Shown: one piece after another, positions 21,023-35,948 of the stretch
Position numbering within the stretch: the stretch's first letter is position 1
Layout of the letters: every line of letters begins with the position of its first letter
Assembly (NCBI RefSeq): GCF_014490745.1
Contig: NZ_LZEU01000001.1
Coordinates: forward strand, 868,001 to 932,000
Source: Pseudomonas alcaligenes
Lineage (GTDB): Bacteria; Pseudomonadota; Gammaproteobacteria; Pseudomonadales; Pseudomonadaceae
Length of the DNA: 64,000 nucleotides
Direction: 5' to 3'
Made by a program: the position numbers and the translations under genes
Notes under the pieces: model-generated
The model's input: only the letters and a program-made list of their open reading frames with translations
Database searches by the model: none
What the model was told of the DNA's origin: nothing

Positions 21023-22939
21023 ATGGGCAAGATCATCGGTATCGACCTGGGGACTACCAACTCCTGCGTCGCCATCCTGGAAAACGGTAGCGTCAAGGTC
21101 ATCGAGAACGCCGAAGGCGCGCGCACCACGCCGTCCATCATCGCCTACGCCAACGATGGCGAGACCCTGGTCGGCCAGTCCGCCAAGCGTCAGGCAGTGA
21201 CCAACCCGCACAACACCCTGTACGCGGTGAAGCGCCTGATCGGCCGCCGCTTCGAAGAAGAAGTGGTACAGAAAGACATCAAGATGGTGCCGTACAAGAT
21301 CGCCAAGGCCGACAACGGTGACGCCTGGGTCGAGGTGAAGGGCCAGAAGATGGCACCGCCGCAGATTTCTGCGGAAGTCCTGAAGAAAATGAAGAAAACC
21401 GCCGAAGACTACCTCGGCGAGGCCGTAACCGAAGCGGTAATCACCGTTCCTGCGTATTTCAACGACAGCCAGCGCCAGGCCACCAAAGACGCCGGCCGCA
21501 TCGCTGGTCTGGAAGTCAAGCGCATCATCAACGAGCCGACCGCGGCTGCGCTGGCCTACGGCATGGACAAGGGCAAGGGCGACCACACCGTGATCGTCTA
21601 TGACCTGGGTGGCGGTACCTTCGACGTATCGGTGATCGAGATCGCCGAAGTCGACGGCGAGCACCAGTTCGAAGTGCTGGCCACCAACGGTGACACCTTC
21701 CTCGGTGGTGAGGACTTCGACATCCGTCTGATCGACTACCTCGTCGACGAGTTCAAGAAAGAGTCCGGTATCGACCTGAAAGGCGATCCGCTGGCCATGC
21801 AGCGCCTGAAAGAGTCCGCTGAAAAAGCCAAGATCGAACTGTCGTCCGCCCAGCAGACCGACGTCAACCTGCCGTACATCACTGCCGACGCTACCGGTCC
21901 GAAGCACCTCAACGTGAAGATTTCCCGCGCCAAGCTGGAAGCTCTGGTTGAAGACCTGGTTGCCCGTACCATCGAGCCGTGCCGTACCGCCCTGAAAGAC
22001 TCCGGTCTGGACGTTGGCAGCATCGACGAAGTGATCCTGGTCGGCGGCCAGACCCGCATGCCGCTGGTGCAGCAGAAGGTTGCCGAGTTCTTCGGCAAGG
22101 AAGCGCGCAAGGACGTCAACCCGGACGAAGCCGTGGCCATCGGTGCTGCCATTCAGGGCGCCGTACTGGCTGGCGACGTCAAGGACGTGCTGCTGCTCGA
22201 CGTGTCCCCGCTGACCCTGGGTATCGAAACCATGGGTGGCGTGATGACCGCGCTGATCGAGAAGAACACCACCATCCCGACCAAGAAGTCGCAGGTGTTC
22301 TCCACCGCCGACGACAACCAGTCCGCCGTGACCATTCACGTGCTGCAGGGTGAGCGCAAGCAGGCCGCGCAGAACAAGTCGCTGGGCAAGTTCGACCTGG
22401 CCGAGATTCCGCCGGCTCCACGTGGCGTGCCGCAGATCGAAGTGACCTTCGACATCGACGCCAACGGCATCCTGCACGTCGGCGCCAAAGACAAGGCCAC
22501 CGGCAAGCAGCAGTCCATCGTGATCAAGGCTAACTCCGGTCTGTCCGAGGAAGAAATCGAGCAGATGGTGCGTGACGCCGAGGCCAACGCCGAGGAAGAC
22601 CGCAAGTTCGAAGAGCTGGTCACCGCCCGCAACCAGGGCGACGGCCTGGTGCATGCCACCCGCAAGATGATCACCGAGGCGGGCGACAAGGCCACTGCCG
22701 AAGAGAAGGCGGCCATCGAGAAAGCCCTGGGCGAGCTGGAAGTTGCCGTGAAGGGCGACGACAAGGCGGCCATCGAGGCGAAGATGAACGCGCTGTCCGA
22801 AGTGACCACCCCGCTGGCGCAGAAGATGTACGCCGAGCAGCCCCAGCCGGGCGCTGCCGAGGCAGGTGCCGATGCAGCCCAGGACGCGGCCGACGACGTG
22901 GTCGATGCCGAGTTCGAAGAGGTCAAGGACAGCAAGTAA
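21023..22939 (+). CDS. dnaK: Hsp70 chaperone DnaK
   Basis: A 638-residue ATP-driven chaperone. It starts [20 protein letters not shown]; the ATPase domain also has [15 protein letters not shown] and [13 protein letters not shown]; the substrate-binding domain follows from about residue 385, and the acidic tail ends [18 protein letters not shown] 21023 has GGAGAGAG 5-6 bases upstream; a GTG two codons earlier is less likely. The codon bias is typical of a highly expressed gene. Confidence 0.98.
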   Translation: MGKIIGIDLGTTNSCVAILENGSVKVIENAEGARTTPSIIAYANDGETLVGQSAKRQAVTNPHNTLYAVKRLIGRRFEEEVVQKDIKMVPYKIAKADNGDAWVEVKGQKMAPPQISAEVLKKMKKTAEDYLGEAVTEAVITVPAYFNDSQRQATKDAGRIAGLEVKRIINEPTAAALAYGMDKGKGDHTVIVYDLGGGTFDVSVIEIAEVDGEHQFEVLATNGDTFLGGEDFDIRLIDYLVDEFKKESGIDLKGDPLAMQRLKESAEKAKIELSSAQQTDVNLPYITADATGPKHLNVKISRAKLEALVEDLVARTIEPCRTALKDSGLDVGSIDEVILVGGQTRMPLVQQKVAEFFGKEARKDVNPDEAVAIGAAIQGAVLAGDVKDVLLLDVSPLTLGIETMGGVMTALIEKNTTIPTKKSQVFSTADDNQSAVTIHVLQGERKQAAQNKSLGKFDLAEIPPAPRGVPQIEVTFDIDANGILHVGAKDKATGKQQSIVIKANSGLSEEEIEQMVRDAEANAEEDRKFEELVTARNQGDGLVHATRKMITEAGDKATAEEKAAIEKALGELEVAVKGDDKAAIEAKMNALSEVTTPLAQKMYAEQPQPGAAEAGADAAQDAADDVVDAEFEEVKDSK

Positions 22940-22960
22940 GCCCCGCTTACTAAGGTGCCA

Positions 22961-23010
22961 GCCGACCCTTGGTGGTCGGCGATTCTCCACGCGGGGGCTT
23001 GCTCCCGCGT
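22961..23010 (+). other. Two tandem hairpins between dnaK and dnaJ
   Basis: GCCGACC/GGTCGGC (22961-22967 with 22974-22980) and ACGCGGG/CCCGCGT (22989-22995 with 23004-23010) form adjacent 7-bp stems. No T-run follows, so these are more likely processing or stability elements, or partial terminators lowering dnaJ relative to dnaK. Confidence 0.5.
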
Positions 23011-23051
23011 TGGCGTGTCTGGAGCCTGTGAATCAGAGGTGTTAAGGATTT

Positions 23052-24179
23052 ATGGCCAAACGTGATTTTTACGAAGTGCTCGGTGTCGAGCGCGGCGCCA
23101 GCGAGGCGGATCTGAAGAAGGCCTATCGCCGTCTGGCGATGAAGTACCATCCCGACCGCAACCCGGACGACAAGGCCGCGGAAGAGAAATTCAAGGAGGC
23201 CAACGAGGCCTACGAAGTACTCTCCGATGCCAGCAAGCGCTCGGCCTATGACCAGTACGGGCATGCCGGGGTCGATCCGCAGATGGGTGGCGGCGGTGCC
23301 GGCGGCTTTGGCGGCGCCAACTTCTCCGACATCTTCGGCGATGTGTTCAGCGACTTCTTCGGTGGCGGCCGTGGCGGCTCGCGTGGTGGCGCCCAGCGTG
23401 GCAGCGACCTGCGCTACACCCTGGAACTGGATCTGGAAGAGGCGGTGCGCGGCACCACCGTGACCATCCGCGTGCCGACCCTGGTCAACTGCAAGACCTG
23501 CGATGGTTCCGGGGCCAAGAAGGGCACCAGCCCGGTGACCTGTACCACCTGCGGCGGCATCGGTCAGGTGCGCATGCAGCAGGGCTTCTTCTCGGTGCAG
23601 CAGACCTGCCCGCGTTGCCATGGCAACGGCAAGATGATCACCGACCCCTGTGGCAGCTGCCACGGCCAGGGGCGCGTGGAAGAGAGCAAGACCCTGTCGG
23701 TCAAGGTGCCGGCTGGCGTCGATACCGGTGACCGCATCCGCCTGTCCGGCGAAGGCGAAGCCGGCAGCCTGGGTGGTCCGGCGGGTGACCTGTACGTAGT
23801 GGTCAACGTGCGCGAGCACGCAATCTTCCAGCGTGATGGCAAGCACCTGTACTGTGAAGTGCCGATCAGCTTCGCCGACGCGGCGCTGGGCGGCGAGCTG
23901 GAAGTGCCGACCCTGGATGGCCGGGTCAAACTGAAGATTCCGGAAGGCACCCAGACCGGCAAGCTGTTCCGCCTGCGTGGCAAGGGCGTGGCTCCGGTGC
24001 GTGGTGGCGGTGCTGGCGACCTGCTGTGCAAGGTGGCGGTGGAAACCCCGGTCAACCTGGACAAGCGTCAGCGCGAGCTGCTGGAAGAGTTCCGCAAGTC
24101 GCTGGAAGGCGACAGCTCCCATTCGCCCAAGGCCAGCGGCTGGTTCGATGGCGTGAAGCGCTTCTTCGGCGATATCTAA
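23052..24179 (+). CDS. dnaJ: Hsp40 co-chaperone DnaJ
   Basis: A 375-residue co-chaperone. The J domain has the HPD motif ([11 protein letters not shown]), followed by a Gly/Phe-rich linker ([15 protein letters not shown]). Four zinc-binding repeats [24 protein letters not shown] and CGSCHGQG start near residue 146. The C-terminal substrate domains end [10 protein letters not shown]. All type-I DnaJ features are intact. Confidence 0.98.
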   Translation: MAKRDFYEVLGVERGASEADLKKAYRRLAMKYHPDRNPDDKAAEEKFKEANEAYEVLSDASKRSAYDQYGHAGVDPQMGGGGAGGFGGANFSDIFGDVFSDFFGGGRGGSRGGAQRGSDLRYTLELDLEEAVRGTTVTIRVPTLVNCKTCDGSGAKKGTSPVTCTTCGGIGQVRMQQGFFSVQQTCPRCHGNGKMITDPCGSCHGQGRVEESKTLSVKVPAGVDTGDRIRLSGEGEAGSLGGPAGDLYVVVNVREHAIFQRDGKHLYCEVPISFADAALGGELEVPTLDGRVKLKIPEGTQTGKLFRLRGKGVAPVRGGGAGDLLCKVAVETPVNLDKRQRELLEEFRKSLEGDSSHSPKASGWFDGVKRFFGDI

Positions 24180-24206
24180 GAGCTGCCCGCGATCTGCTGC
24201 GCGTCG

Positions 24207-24290
24207 GCCAGGCGTCGTTAAAAACAGGCTCGGAATGCTCATTTACTACTTGTAAACTCCGCTTCCTCGCCTGTTTTTGCCTAGCCTGGC
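24207..24290. repeat. Long imperfect hairpin between dnaJ and dapB
   Basis: Outer arms GCCAGGC/GCCTGGC (24207-24213 with 24284-24290) and inner arms AAAAACAGGC/GCCTGTTTTT (24220-24229 with 24269-24278) enclose a further imperfect stem. The T-tract on the 3' inner arm may end dnaJ transcription. Its organisation suggests a recurring intergenic element of this genus, which I recall but cannot confirm here. Confidence 0.65.
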
Positions 24291-24310
24291 TCTAGCTCGC
24301 GAGATCGTAA

Positions 24311-25135
<825 letters not shown>

Positions 25136-25256
25136 CCCGCTGGCTGGCCCCGCCAGGGGCTGGCTTGCCTGGTGGTGCAGGGCGTCATCGTCTGGGGTCG
25201 TCTAATTTGCCTCGATTCCGCCCAGGACTGACAGGCGCGCCGGCGCCTGAGTGGCC

Positions 25257-26669
25257 TCAGGCGGGTTCGGGGTGGGGCAGGGCCTTGGCGGTCTGTTGCC
25301 TGAACTGCTGTAGCCATTCGTCGTGGGCGGTGGCCTGGTAGCGCGAGAAGCGGAAGTCGCGGGGCGGCTGCTTGGCCTTGTCCTGCAGCAGGTCGCGCAC
25401 CAGGCGCCCCACTGCATAGCCCAGACTCACTGGTACGGCATTGCCGACCTGCTTGTACTGCTCGATCAGCGGGCCGGCCAGTTGCCAGTCGTCCGGGAAT
25501 TCCTGCAAGCGTTTGTATTCCTGGATCGACAGCGGTCGCTCGGCTTGCGGGTGGGCCAGGTCGGTGGCCGGCATGGCCGGGTGGGTCACCAGGGTCGGGG
25601 CCGGTTTGTCCCAGCTCAGGCGGCGCAGGAAACCGGTCTTGCCGCCGCCGGCGAAGTAGGACTTGCCCAGGGCTTCTCGCTGCAGTTCCGGGGTCAGGCT
25701 GCGCCAGTTCTGCCCGGGGCCGAGCAGGCGGTAGTACTTCAGGCGCTTTTCCGGGAAGTTCAGGTGGTCATGGCGCTCCAGGCCCTGTACCGCCTCGCGG
25801 AAGGTGCGCCAGCGCGGCAGGCCGTGCTCGCCGTTTTCCGCGTGGGTCGGGGTGAGGAAGGGCGCCTGCACGCCGTCGCGCGAGCAGATGATGATCACCC
25901 GCTCGCGGATCTGCGGGGTGCCGAAGTTGGCCGCGCTGTACAGGTTGAAGCTGCAGGTGTAGCCGGCCAGCTGCAGCTTGCTGAGCACGAAGTTAAGGGC
26001 GCCGCCCTTCATCTCGTCCTGCGACAGGTCGGGGAATTCCGGCCCGCGCTGGTCGTGCGGACGATGATCCATGGGGCACGACAGCAGGCCGCGGACGTTC
26101 TCGATGACGATCAGGCGCGGACGAATGGTCAGCGCCAGGTCGATGTACTTGAGGAAGGCGTTGCCGCGGTCGTCGTTGAACGCCTTGCGCTTGCCGGCGG
26201 TGCTGAAGGCCTGGCAGGGTGGGCCGCCGACTATCAGGTCGACTTCGCTGGCACTGACCTGGGCAGCCTGCAGCACCTGTTCGGCGCTGTAGTCGTTGAT
26301 GTCGCCGAGCAGGGCGGTGTCCGGGCGGTTGAGGGTGATGGTCTGCCGGCAGTACTTGTTGAACTCGCAGGTCAGGCGGATATCGAAACCAGCCTTTTCC
26401 AGGTCGAGGTCGAGGCCCATGGCGCCCGAGAAGAAGCTCAGGGCGATCGGCTTGCCTGCCTGGCGGTCGGGCGCCGGGTGGGCAGGGTGATCCATTGCAA
26501 TCATGTGGGCGGTTCTGAGTCCGTAGCTGGTCACGCTGTCGGGGTCGATGACCCAGCTGTTGCCGATCTTCTCGGCCTGTAGTTCCTGGTTGCGGCAGAG
26601 GGTGCGCACATGCTGTGCGCTGATGCCGAGCAGGCTGGCGGCTTCGCTGATACTTAGATAGGTACGCAT
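25257..26669 (-). CDS. Solitary cytosine-C5 DNA methyltransferase with N-terminal HTH
   Basis: A 470-residue protein. Residues 1-55 form an excisionase/MerR-type helix-turn-helix (SISEAASLLGISAQHVRTLC, then IGNSWVID). From residue 74 it is a C5-methyltransferase: motif I ALSFFSGAMGLDLDLEKAG, motif IV GGPPCQAFSTAGKR with catalytic Cys152, motif VI VIENVRG, motif VIII TPQIRERVIII, and motifs IX-X ending QVGNAVPVSLG. All core motifs are intact. AAGGA lies 8 bases before the ATG. No restriction endonuclease or Vsr gene is next to it. It sits between dapB and carA, adjacent genes in P. aeruginosa, so it looks acquired. The target sequence cannot be read from the protein; the HTH may allow self-regulation. 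Confidence 0.92.
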   Translation of the reverse strand: MRTYLSISEAASLLGISAQHVRTLCRNQELQAEKIGNSWVIDPDSVTSYGLRTAHMIAMDHPAHPAPDRQAGKPIALSFFSGAMGLDLDLEKAGFDIRLTCEFNKYCRQTITLNRPDTALLGDINDYSAEQVLQAAQVSASEVDLIVGGPPCQAFSTAGKRKAFNDDRGNAFLKYIDLALTIRPRLIVIENVRGLLSCPMDHRPHDQRGPEFPDLSQDEMKGGALNFVLSKLQLAGYTCSFNLYSAANFGTPQIRERVIIICSRDGVQAPFLTPTHAENGEHGLPRWRTFREAVQGLERHDHLNFPEKRLKYYRLLGPGQNWRSLTPELQREALGKSYFAGGGKTGFLRRLSWDKPAPTLVTHPAMPATDLAHPQAERPLSIQEYKRLQEFPDDWQLAGPLIEQYKQVGNAVPVSLGYAVGRLVRDLLQDKAKQPPRDFRFSRYQATAHDEWLQQFRQQTAKALPHPEPA

Positions 26670-26872
26670 TGCTGCTTTCCTTGGCGAAACCTGTGGGAGG
26701 TACCCATTCTAAGTGGCAAGGGGGGCTGTCAATCTGTCGCAGGGCCAGGGGTGGCGGTGGCTGGCGCTTGAAATGGAAGGGATTTCGTCGTTTTTGCCGG
26801 CATTCGGCTTTCGATTTTGGGGCTTTTCCTGTAAGCTTTCCGCTTTAGTGTGTCCACTAAAAGTTGCGCAGA

Positions 26873-26956
26873 ATGAATCAGATAAAGAAGCGGGGTGACG
26901 GTCAATACGTCATCCCGCTTTTTTACAACCTGCGTTTGTGCAAGTTCCAGATCTAA
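26873..26956 (+). CDS. Putative carA leader peptide (27 codons)
   Basis: A short ORF begins ATG 26873 ([12 protein letters not shown]...) and ends TAA at 26954-26956, directly touching the carA ribosome site (AAGGGAGG, 26955-26962). Its codons run through both arms of the terminator hairpin at 26888-26924. The start has only a weak ribosome site, so translation is unproven. If translated, ribosome position would decide whether the terminator forms, and translation could be coupled to carA. Confidence 0.5.
   Translation: MNQIKKRGDGQYVIPLFYNLRLCKFQI
26888..26924 (+). terminator. Attenuator-like terminator in the carA leader
   Basis: A 13-bp stem (AAGCGGGGTGACG at 26888-26900 with CGTCATCCCGCTT at 26908-26920, one G-U pair) with a 7-base loop is followed by TTTTTT. 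It stands 44 bases before carA and inside the leader ORF, so read-through must be regulated or partial for carAB to be made. Confidence 0.85.
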
Positions 26957-26967
26957 GGGAGGTCTTC

Positions 26968-28104
26968 TTGACTAAGCCAGCCATACTCGCCCTAGCCGAC
27001 GGTAGCATTTTCCGCGGCGACGCCATCGGGGCCGACGGCCATACCATCGGCGAGGTCGTGTTCAACACGGCCATGACCGGCTATCAGGAAATCCTCACCG
27101 ATCCTTCCTATGCCCAGCAGATAGTCACGCTGACCTATCCGCACATCGGCAACACCGGTACCACCCCGGAAGACGCCGAGTCCAACCGCGTCTGGGCTGC
27201 CGGCCTGATCATTCGCGACCTGCCGCTGCTGTCCTCCAGCTGGCGCGACAAGCAGTCGCTGCCGGAGTATCTGAAGGCCAACGGCACCGTTGCCATCGCC
27301 GGCATCGACACCCGTCGCCTGACCCGCATCCTGCGCGAGAAGGGTTCGCAGAACGGCTGCATCCTGGTTGGCGACGACGCCACCGAGGAAAAAGCCCTGG
27401 AGCTGGCGCGCAGCTTCCCCGGCCTGAAAGGCATGGATCTGGCCAAGGTGGTCAGCGCCACCGAGCGCTACGAGTGGCGCGAGAGCGTGTGGGAGCTGAA
27501 GAGCGACAGCCACCCGCAGATCGCCGCCAGCGAGCTGCCCTACCACGTGGTCGCCTACGACTACGGGGTCAAGCTGAACATCCTGCGCATGCTGGTCGCC
27601 CGCGGCTGCCGCCTGACTGTGGTGCCGGCGCAGACTCCGGCCAGCGAAGTGCTGGCGCTGAACCCGGACGGCGTGTTCCTCTCCAACGGCCCAGGCGACC
27701 CCGAGCCGTGCGACTACGCTATCGCCGCGATCAAGCAGATCCTCGAGACCGAGATTCCGCTGTTCGGCATCTGCCTCGGCCACCAGCTGCTGGCCCTGGC
27801 CTCCGGCGCCAAGACCGTGAAGATGGGCACCGGTCACCACGGCGCCAACCACCCGGTACAGGATCTCGACAGCGGCGTGGTGATGATCACCAGCCAGAAC
27901 CACGGTTTCGCCGTGGACGAGCCGAGCCTGCCGGCCAACCTGCGCGCCACCCACAAGTCGCTGTTCGACGGCACCCTGCAGGGCATCGAACGCACCGACA
28001 AGGTGGCCTTCAGCTTCCAGGGCCACCCGGAAGCCAGCCCGGGCCCGCACGACGTCGCCCCGCTGTTCGACCGCTTCATCGAAGCCATGGCCAAGCGCCG
28101 CTAA
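26968..28104 (+). CDS. carA: Carbamoyl-phosphate synthase small subunit (glutaminase)
   Basis: A 378-residue subunit that releases ammonia from glutamine for carbamoyl phosphate, feeding pyrimidine and arginine synthesis. N-terminal domain has [20 protein letters not shown]; the glutaminase site is [12 protein letters not shown] with the nucleophilic Cys, and the His/Glu pair is in [10 protein letters not shown]. The start is a TTG at 26968, chosen because AAGGGAGG is 5 bases upstream and the product then begins (M)[14 protein letters not shown] as in relatives. Preceded by an attenuator-like leader and followed by carB after 36 bases. Confidence 0.95.
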   Translation: MTKPAILALADGSIFRGDAIGADGHTIGEVVFNTAMTGYQEILTDPSYAQQIVTLTYPHIGNTGTTPEDAESNRVWAAGLIIRDLPLLSSSWRDKQSLPEYLKANGTVAIAGIDTRRLTRILREKGSQNGCILVGDDATEEKALELARSFPGLKGMDLAKVVSATERYEWRESVWELKSDSHPQIAASELPYHVVAYDYGVKLNILRMLVARGCRLTVVPAQTPASEVLALNPDGVFLSNGPGDPEPCDYAIAAIKQILETEIPLFGICLGHQLLALASGAKTVKMGTGHHGANHPVQDLDSGVVMITSQNHGFAVDEPSLPANLRATHKSLFDGTLQGIERTDKVAFSFQGHPEASPGPHDVAPLFDRFIEAMAKRR

Positions 28105-28140
28105 GCCACGCCGACTGACCCAAGGATTCGAGTAAGAACC

Positions 28141-31358
<3,218 letters not shown>

Positions 31359-31362
<4 letters not shown>

Positions 31363-31835
31363 ATAAATACCCCATGACCGTCCAGGGCGCGCGCGCCCTG
31401 GAAGAAGAGCTGACGCACCTGACCAAGGTGGTGCGTCCCAAGCTCAGCCAGGACATCGGTGAAGCGCGCGAGCTTGGCGATCTCAAGGAGAACGCCGAGT
31501 ATCACGCCGCCCGCGAGCAGCAGGGCATGGTCGAGGCGCGTATCCGTGATATCGAGGGTCGTCTGCAGAATGCGGTGATCATCGATGTCACCACCATTGC
31601 CCATACCGGCAAAGTGATCTTCGGCACCACCGTCGAGATCGCCAACTGCGAGACCGATGAGAGCGTGACCTACCAGATCGTTGGTGAGGACGAAGCCGAC
31701 ATCAAGCAGGGCAAGCTGTCGGTCAGCTCGCCCATCGCTCGCGCCCTGGTCGGCAAGGACGAGGGTGATGTGGTCGCGGTGAAAACGCCGAGCGGTCTGG
31801 TCGAGTACGAGATTGTCGAAGTCCGCCATCTTTAA
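31359..31835 (+). CDS. greA: Transcription elongation factor GreA
   Basis: A 158-residue factor that rescues backtracked RNA polymerase by stimulating transcript cleavage. The N-terminal coiled coil includes the tip residues [18 protein letters not shown], and the C-terminal FKBP-like domain has [16 protein letters not shown]. Start ATG overlaps the carB stop, so it is co-translated with carB. Confidence 0.97.
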
Positions 31836-32247
31836 GGCGCAGCCGCTGCGCGCCGGCGCCATGGCCTGGCAGCTGGCCCAGACCTTCTGGGTCGGCGGCC
31901 TGTGGCTGCTGTACTTCGTCATGCGCCCGGCGCTGGGCGAGATGGGCCTGGCGCCGCTGCTGGTGCAAACCATCCACGCCACCCTGAGCCCGCTGCTGAT
32001 CGGTTTCGCGACCTTCTGTGCGTTGCTGCAGGCGGTGCTGCTGGTGCAGGCCGAGGGCGTGCGCAGCCTGTGGCGCGACCTGCGCGGTCAGCTGCTGCTG
32101 GTCGTGCTGGGCATGGGCCTGGTGTTCTTTCTGGTGCGCCAATGGCAGCCGGGGGCGGAGCGCTGGCTGATGTTCAACTACATGGTGGTGGCGCTATGCG
32201 GGCTGCTGCTGGTGCTGCAGCCCCTGCCGGGAGCGGGCCGCCGCTGA
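31813..32247 (+). CDS. DUF4149-type small membrane protein
   Basis: About 144 residues with four predicted hydrophobic helices ([63 protein letters not shown]). It resembles the DUF4149 family gene found after greA in P. aeruginosa. The start is uncertain: TTG 31813 overlaps the end of greA by 23 bases, while ATG 31861 would trim the N-terminus to [10 protein letters not shown]. Function unknown. Confidence 0.75.
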   Translation: MSKSAIFKAQPLRAGAMAWQLAQTFWVGGLWLLYFVMRPALGEMGLAPLLVQTIHATLSPLLIGFATFCALLQAVLLVQAEGVRSLWRDLRGQLLLVVLGMGLVFFLVRQWQPGAERWLMFNYMVVALCGLLLVLQPLPGAGRR

Positions 32248-32268
32248 GGCAGCCCGGCGCCGGCGCTA

Positions 32269-32580
32269 TCAGGCCTGATAGCGGTGGATGTTGGAGAGGT
32301 TCTTGTTGGGCTTGGGGTTCTTGCGGTAGACCAGAGCCATCTTGCCGATGACCTGTACCAGCTCGCAGCGGCCGACTGCGGCCAGTTCGTCGATCAGGGC
32401 GCGGCGGTCATCGCGCTCGGTCAGACGGAACTGCACCTTGATCAGCTCGTGATCGTTCAGCGCCCGCTCCAGCTCGGCCAGCACGCCTTCGGTCAGGCCG
32501 TTCTCGGCGACGATCAGAACCGGCTTCAGGTGGTGGCCGATGGATTTGAAGTGTTTCTTCTGCTCGTTGGTAAGCGCCAT
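32269..32580 (-). CDS. yhbY: YhbY-type RNA-binding protein (CRM domain)
   Basis: A 103-residue CRM-domain protein linked to 50S ribosome assembly. Core segments are MALTNEQKKHFKSIGHHLKP, VLIVAENGLTEGVLAELERA and the GxxG-like tail region VQVIGKMALVYRKNP. It is normally divergent from rlmE-ftsH; here it is divergent from ftsH directly. Confidence 0.93.
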   Translation of the reverse strand: MALTNEQKKHFKSIGHHLKPVLIVAENGLTEGVLAELERALNDHELIKVQFRLTERDDRRALIDELAAVGRCELVQVIGKMALVYRKNPKPNKNLSNIHRYQA

Positions 32581-33153
32581 GATCTGCCTCTGCGACTGGG
32601 AAACCGCCGGAAACGCAACGCGTTAGCGGCTGGGTGCCGGCTGGAAAGCCGCCTGATGCAGATTCCCACCTATATCACCTGGCCTGGCTTCGCTGCCGAA
32701 AGCCCGGACGATTTCTGAAGTGTAAAAACGGCGTAGTGTACCCGAGCATGCTCGGCTGCGCCCAGCTAATCACGGCTTGCTGGCCGTGGGCGAAGCGTAG
32801 CTGGCGGTGGCGGGGTGAGTGTTCGGTGCCTCGCGAGCTGGTTGCCGTGGGCTGGGGCGTTGCATGCCGGCCTTGTGATTTCCGATATGGCCCCCATATG
32901 AGGGGAGTGAGGCTTGCCGATCAGGCGCTGGTCATGTTTCTGTGTTGGGCAATACCTGCTCGCATGGGGCTTGGGCGAGGCCTAGACTGGAACCGCAGTA
33001 GCTGCCGTCGGTCAGATGCCCCGCGCGCAGGCTCATAAAGGGTTACAGACGATGCCTGCCAGGTGCGGGCTTGTGTAGTAAGTTAGGCGGGTATATCTCA
33101 AGCCGTTATGCGAAGCGCGTTTCAGGACGGGGCTCGCTTCAGAGGGTAGCTAA
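32581..33153. other. 573-base gene-free gap where rlmE (ftsJ) is expected
   Basis: No reading frame on either strand looks like the 200-residue 23S rRNA 2'-O-methyltransferase RlmE, and no fragment of its DGYRSRAxYKLLE or SDMAPNxSG motifs was seen. The gap holds a 14-bp palindrome CCGAGCATGCTCGG (32742-32755), a sigma-32-like promoter (32872-32899) and the ftsH ribosome site. One 134-codon open frame (32634-33038) has no recognisable protein features. Confidence 0.7.
32872..32899 (+). promoter_or_regulatory. Candidate sigma-32 promoter upstream of ftsH
   Basis: CTTGTGA (32872-32878), a 13-base spacer and CCCCATAT (32892-32899). The -10 is perfect and the -35 has two mismatches to CTTGAAA. 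Spacing equals the grpE and dnaK promoters. ftsH is a heat-shock gene in E. coli. It leaves a leader of about 245 bases. Confidence 0.6.
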
Positions 33154-35070
<1,917 letters not shown>

Positions 35071-35079
35071 GGTCGGCGC

Positions 35080-35931
35080 ATGAGTTTTCCGCAGTACCCG
35101 ACCCGGCTGGCATGTGGCAGCCGGGTTCTCGATCTGGCCCGTCCGCATGTGATGGGTATCCTCAACGTCACCCCTGACTCCTTTTCCGACGGCGGCCGTT
35201 TCGCGGCTCGCGATGCGGCTCTGCGGCATGCGGCCGAGATGGTCGCGGCAGGTGCCACTCTGATCGATGTCGGTGGCGAGTCCACGCGCCCTGGGGCGCG
35301 TCCCGTTTCTCCGGTGGAAGAGCTGGAGCGGGTGGCGCCGGCCGTGGAGGCGATTGCGGCCGAGCTGGATGTGGTGATTTCCCTGGATACCTCGACGCCT
35401 GCGGTGATGCGCGAAGGCGCACGGCTGGGTGCTGGGCTGATCAATGATGTTCGCAGCCTGCGCCGCGAAGGTGCCTTGCAGGCGGCAGCCGATACCGGCT
35501 TGCCGGTTTGTCTTATGCACATGCTGGGTGAGCCCGGCACCATGCAGCAGGATCCGCATTACCATGACGTAGTTGCCGAGGTGGCTGCGTTCCTGCGCGA
35601 ACGCATGGCGGCCTGTGTGGCGGCCGGGATCGCCGGCGAGCGCGTGCTACTCGACCCAGGCTTCGGCTTTGCCAAGACCCTGGCGCACAACCTGAGCCTG
35701 TTCAAGCACCTGGAGGCCCTGCATGAGCTCGGGCGTCCGCTGCTGGTAGGGGTGTCGCGCAAGAGCATGATCGGGCAAGTGCTGCAGCGTGAAGTGAATG
35801 AGCGCCTGTATGGCGGCCTGGCCCTGGCGGCCGTGGCGGTGGCCAAGGGTGCGCGTATCCTGCGGGTGCATGATGTGGCGCAAACCGTCGATGCGGTGCG
35901 CATGATTGCCGCCGTGGAAGCCGCAGAATAA
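35080..35931 (+). CDS. folP: Dihydropteroate synthase
   Basis: A 283-residue TIM-barrel enzyme joining 6-hydroxymethyl-dihydropterin pyrophosphate and p-aminobenzoate in folate synthesis; the sulfonamide target. Conserved loops are [44 protein letters not shown] and [15 protein letters not shown]. Follows ftsH closely, as in E. coli and P. aeruginosa. Confidence 0.97.
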   Translation: MSFPQYPTRLACGSRVLDLARPHVMGILNVTPDSFSDGGRFAARDAALRHAAEMVAAGATLIDVGGESTRPGARPVSPVEELERVAPAVEAIAAELDVVISLDTSTPAVMREGARLGAGLINDVRSLRREGALQAAADTGLPVCLMHMLGEPGTMQQDPHYHDVVAEVAAFLRERMAACVAAGIAGERVLLDPGFGFAKTLAHNLSLFKHLEALHELGRPLLVGVSRKSMIGQVLQREVNERLYGGLALAAVAVAKGARILRVHDVAQTVDAVRMIAAVEAAE

Positions 35932-35948
35932 GAAGGTCTGGAGTCTCT

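Noticed and set aside
20237..22990. A 917-codon open frame antisense to dnaK, sometimes annotated as an NAD-glutamate dehydrogenase-like ORF in other genomes.
   Set aside because: dnaK is certain and the antisense product is an artefact of its strongly biased codons.
32634..33038. A 134-codon open frame in the yhbY-ftsH gap, considered as a broken rlmE.
   Set aside because: No SAM-binding or RlmE motif is seen; it is rich in Trp, Arg and Cys and overlaps the candidate promoter.
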